Source: Blastocatellia bacterium (GTDB taxonomy: Bacteria; Acidobacteriota; Blastocatellia; Pyrinomonadales; Pyrinomonadaceae). From it: 16,995 nucleotides of DNA. Position 1 is the first letter of the stretch, and each line of letters starts with the position of its first letter. The notes under the pieces were generated by a model, which worked only from the letters and a program-made list of their open reading frames with translations, did no database searches and was not told where the DNA came from. Below, piece by piece: positions 15,599 to 16,995 of this stretch. Location of the stretch: the NCBI GenBank assembly GCA_003175865.1, contig PSRF01000199.1:1-16995 (forward strand), in the 5' to 3' direction. Made by a program: the position numbers and the translations under genes.

Positions 15599-16995
15599 CT
15601 ACTTCTTCGAAAACGAGATCCGTGTGCCATACATTCGGCCCACTCCGTTTGAGAAGCCACCGAAGTTATCGCTCGCCAGATTGTTCTGAAAGTCCCTTGG
15701 ATTGAAGTGATTCGTCAGATTGAAAACTTTCAAACCGAGATTCGCGCGGTACTTGCTGAATCTTCCTGGAAGACTGACTGATTTCAAGATCTGCAAATCG
15801 AGCGACATGAATGTGGGGTAACGTCCAGCCTGATTACGAGGTCCAACGAAGTTTCGATCTTCGTCAATGGTGGAGTAAGGAAATCCATTTCTGACTTCCA
15901 GGACCGGTGAGACTGTAACGCCGTATTTGACATGGAACTCGCCTCGGAAAAGAAAGCGGTTCGGAGAATCCCAGGGCAGTAAAGTGCGCTCGTTCGCATG
16001 AATGATCGGGTTTTCGAAGTTACCAAAATAGGAGTTGAAGTCGTTGACATCGCCCTTGGAAGACGAGCGCACGTACGAGGCAACAAACTCATCTCGCTCA
16101 CGAAACTTGTATCGTCCAGTCACTTCCAGCTCGCGATAGCGAGAGCTTCCCGAATTATCCAAGCCCAGAGTACTCACCTGTTGTTGTTCATCCAATGGGT
16201 TTAATACAAACTCTCGACTTCCTTGTCGCTGTTGATAACCAACTCGAACGAACAAGTTATTTATCCACTCGCGATCAATCTCGATATTCCAGTTGACACT
16301 TCTCGGCGTTTGAAGCCTGGTACCTGTGAACTCATAACGTTGTCGCTGTGGCAGACCGATTATCTGCTGGCCGTCGGGTCCAAAATGTGTCAGTACTCGA
16401 TCTTGCTGTTGAGTGAATGTAGCGACGTTCAGATCGATATTGTCGTAGAACAAACCGACGCCACCGCGGACGACCGTGCGACCATCACGTGTTGGAAGAA
16501 AAGCGAAGCCAATCCGCGGCACAAATTTGTTTTCGCTGGTGATGTTGTCTCGATCATAGCGGACGCCATAGTCGATCGTCAGTCGATTGTTCACCGACCA
16601 CTTGTCTGAGAAGTAAGAAAAATACTCGGTCTTATTACGAGAGAGTTCTCCATTGCCTGAGTAGTTAATCTCCTGGCTACGAGTGCCGTCCGCTCTCAGG
16701 ATTCGTACTGTGTTGCTTGTGTTTCGCCCGTCAAACGTGATGTAGCTCAACCCACCGCCGACTTTCATCAAATGTGAGCCAGCGAAATTTGGTGGACTAA
16801 AACTGTAGACCTCTAGCATGTCGTAGCGTTTGCTTTTTCGAGCCTGTTGATTGAAGAAGTTTCCCGAGTTTACGTCCGGCGCAAAATTCATAGGAGCAGT
16901 TCCCGAACTTGGAAACACATCGGCATCAAATTGCTTAATGCTAACAGTGGACTCCAATAGAGACTTGGCACTCAATATTCGCCTCTCATTAGCAG
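15599..16995 (-). CDS. TonB-dependent receptor, Oar-like, C-terminal barrel (N-terminus outside window)
   Basis: Outer-membrane beta-barrel transporter; about 465 C-terminal residues are visible and the frame stays open to the right edge, so the plug and any carboxypeptidase-regulatory domain lie outside. Seen: repeated amphipathic strands with aromatic girdles (KTEYFSYFSDKWSVNNRLTI, DYGVRYDRDN), the barrel signature FVPRIGFAFLPTRDGRTVVR-GGVGLFYDN, LKVFNLTNHFNPRDFQNN near the end, and a terminal strand YGTRISFSKK. This form is the Oar-like receptor type common in Acidobacteriota, not a Bacteroidota SusC, and no SusD-like gene is seen beside it. Being on the same strand as the GH3 operon, but separated by 2.3 kb and a terminator, it is probably a separate unit. 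Uptake of the oligosaccharides released by the neighbouring enzymes is plausible but unproven. Confidence 0.86.
   Translation of the reverse strand, partial: ANERRILSAKSLLESTVSIKQFDADVFPSSGTAPMNFAPDVNSGNFFNQQARKSKRYDMLEVYSFSPPNFAGSHLMKVGGGLSYITFDGRNTSNTVRILRADGTRSQEINYSGNGELSRNKTEYFSYFSDKWSVNNRLTIDYGVRYDRDNITSENKFVPRIGFAFLPTRDGRTVVRGGVGLFYDNIDLNVATFTQQQDRVLTHFGPDGQQIIGLPQRQRYEFTGTRLQTPRSVNWNIEIDREWINNLFVRVGYQQRQGSREFVLNPLDEQQQVSTLGLDNSGSSRYRELEVTGRYKFRERDEFVASYVRSSSKGDVNDFNSYFGNFENPIIHANERTLLPWDSPNRFLFRGEFHVKYGVTVSPVLEVRNGFPYSTIDEDRNFVGPRNQAGRYPTFMSLDLQILKSVSLPGRFSKYRANLGLKVFNLTNHFNPRDFQNNLASDNFGGFSNGVGRMYGTRISFSKK

Noticed and set aside
1..16995. CRISPR arrays, rRNA, transposases, phage genes
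   Set aside because: None seen; no regularly spaced repeats, no transposase or integrase motifs in any long frame.

Overview
The window looks like a soil Acidobacteriota chromosome, probably a Blastocatellia-type lineage. This is inferred from gene content only. The markers are a membrane-anchored winged-helix regulator with a PD40/TolB-like propeller and an Oar-type TonB-dependent receptor in place of a SusC/SusD pair. Base composition is moderate (about half G+C) and nothing in the coding part looks foreign.

Layout. (1) Bases 1-5039, minus strand: a four-gene operon read right to left. It encodes a secreted GH43 arabinosidase/arabinanase-like enzyme with a ricin-like domain, an SGNH/SASA-type carbohydrate acetylesterase, a KdaD-type 2-keto-3-deoxy-pentonate dehydratase of the fumarylacetoacetate hydrolase (FAH) fold, and a Tat-exported GH29 alpha-L-fucosidase cut by the window start. 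(2) Bases 5040-5602: a 563-bp divergent control region with a tandem 19-bp repeat and a composite motif. (3) Bases 5603-7930, plus strand: the regulator. (4) Bases 7993-13297, minus strand: a GH3 beta-xylosidase/glucosidase followed by a GH31 alpha-xylosidase-like enzyme, converging on the regulator. (5) Bases 13298-15598: a gene-poor stretch with a second copy of the composite motif, a minus-strand terminator, small hypothetical ORFs and a REPIN-like inverted repeat. (6) Bases 15599-16995, minus strand: the C-terminal barrel of a TonB-dependent receptor that runs off the right edge.

How the genes fit together. Arabinofuranosyl, acetyl, fucosyl, alpha-xylosyl and beta-xylosyl/glucosyl removal is what is needed to debranch a complex hemicellulose such as acetylated fucosylated or arabinosylated xyloglucan, or an arabinoxylan/arabinan mixture. 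The cytoplasmic dehydratase suggests that released pentoses are oxidised without phosphorylation (Weimberg-like route to 2-oxoglutarate semialdehyde). The receptor is a candidate for oligosaccharide uptake and the winged-helix/PD40 protein for a one-component regulator. The composite motif (GGAAAGTCTTTT, CTTGAAAAT, TGAAAGTTTAAG) occurs between the regulator and the GH43 operon, and again upstream of GH3 in the same orientation relative to both degradative operons. It is the best candidate here for a shared operator or promoter. No endo-acting glucanase or xylanase is inside the window, so the substrate remains an inference.
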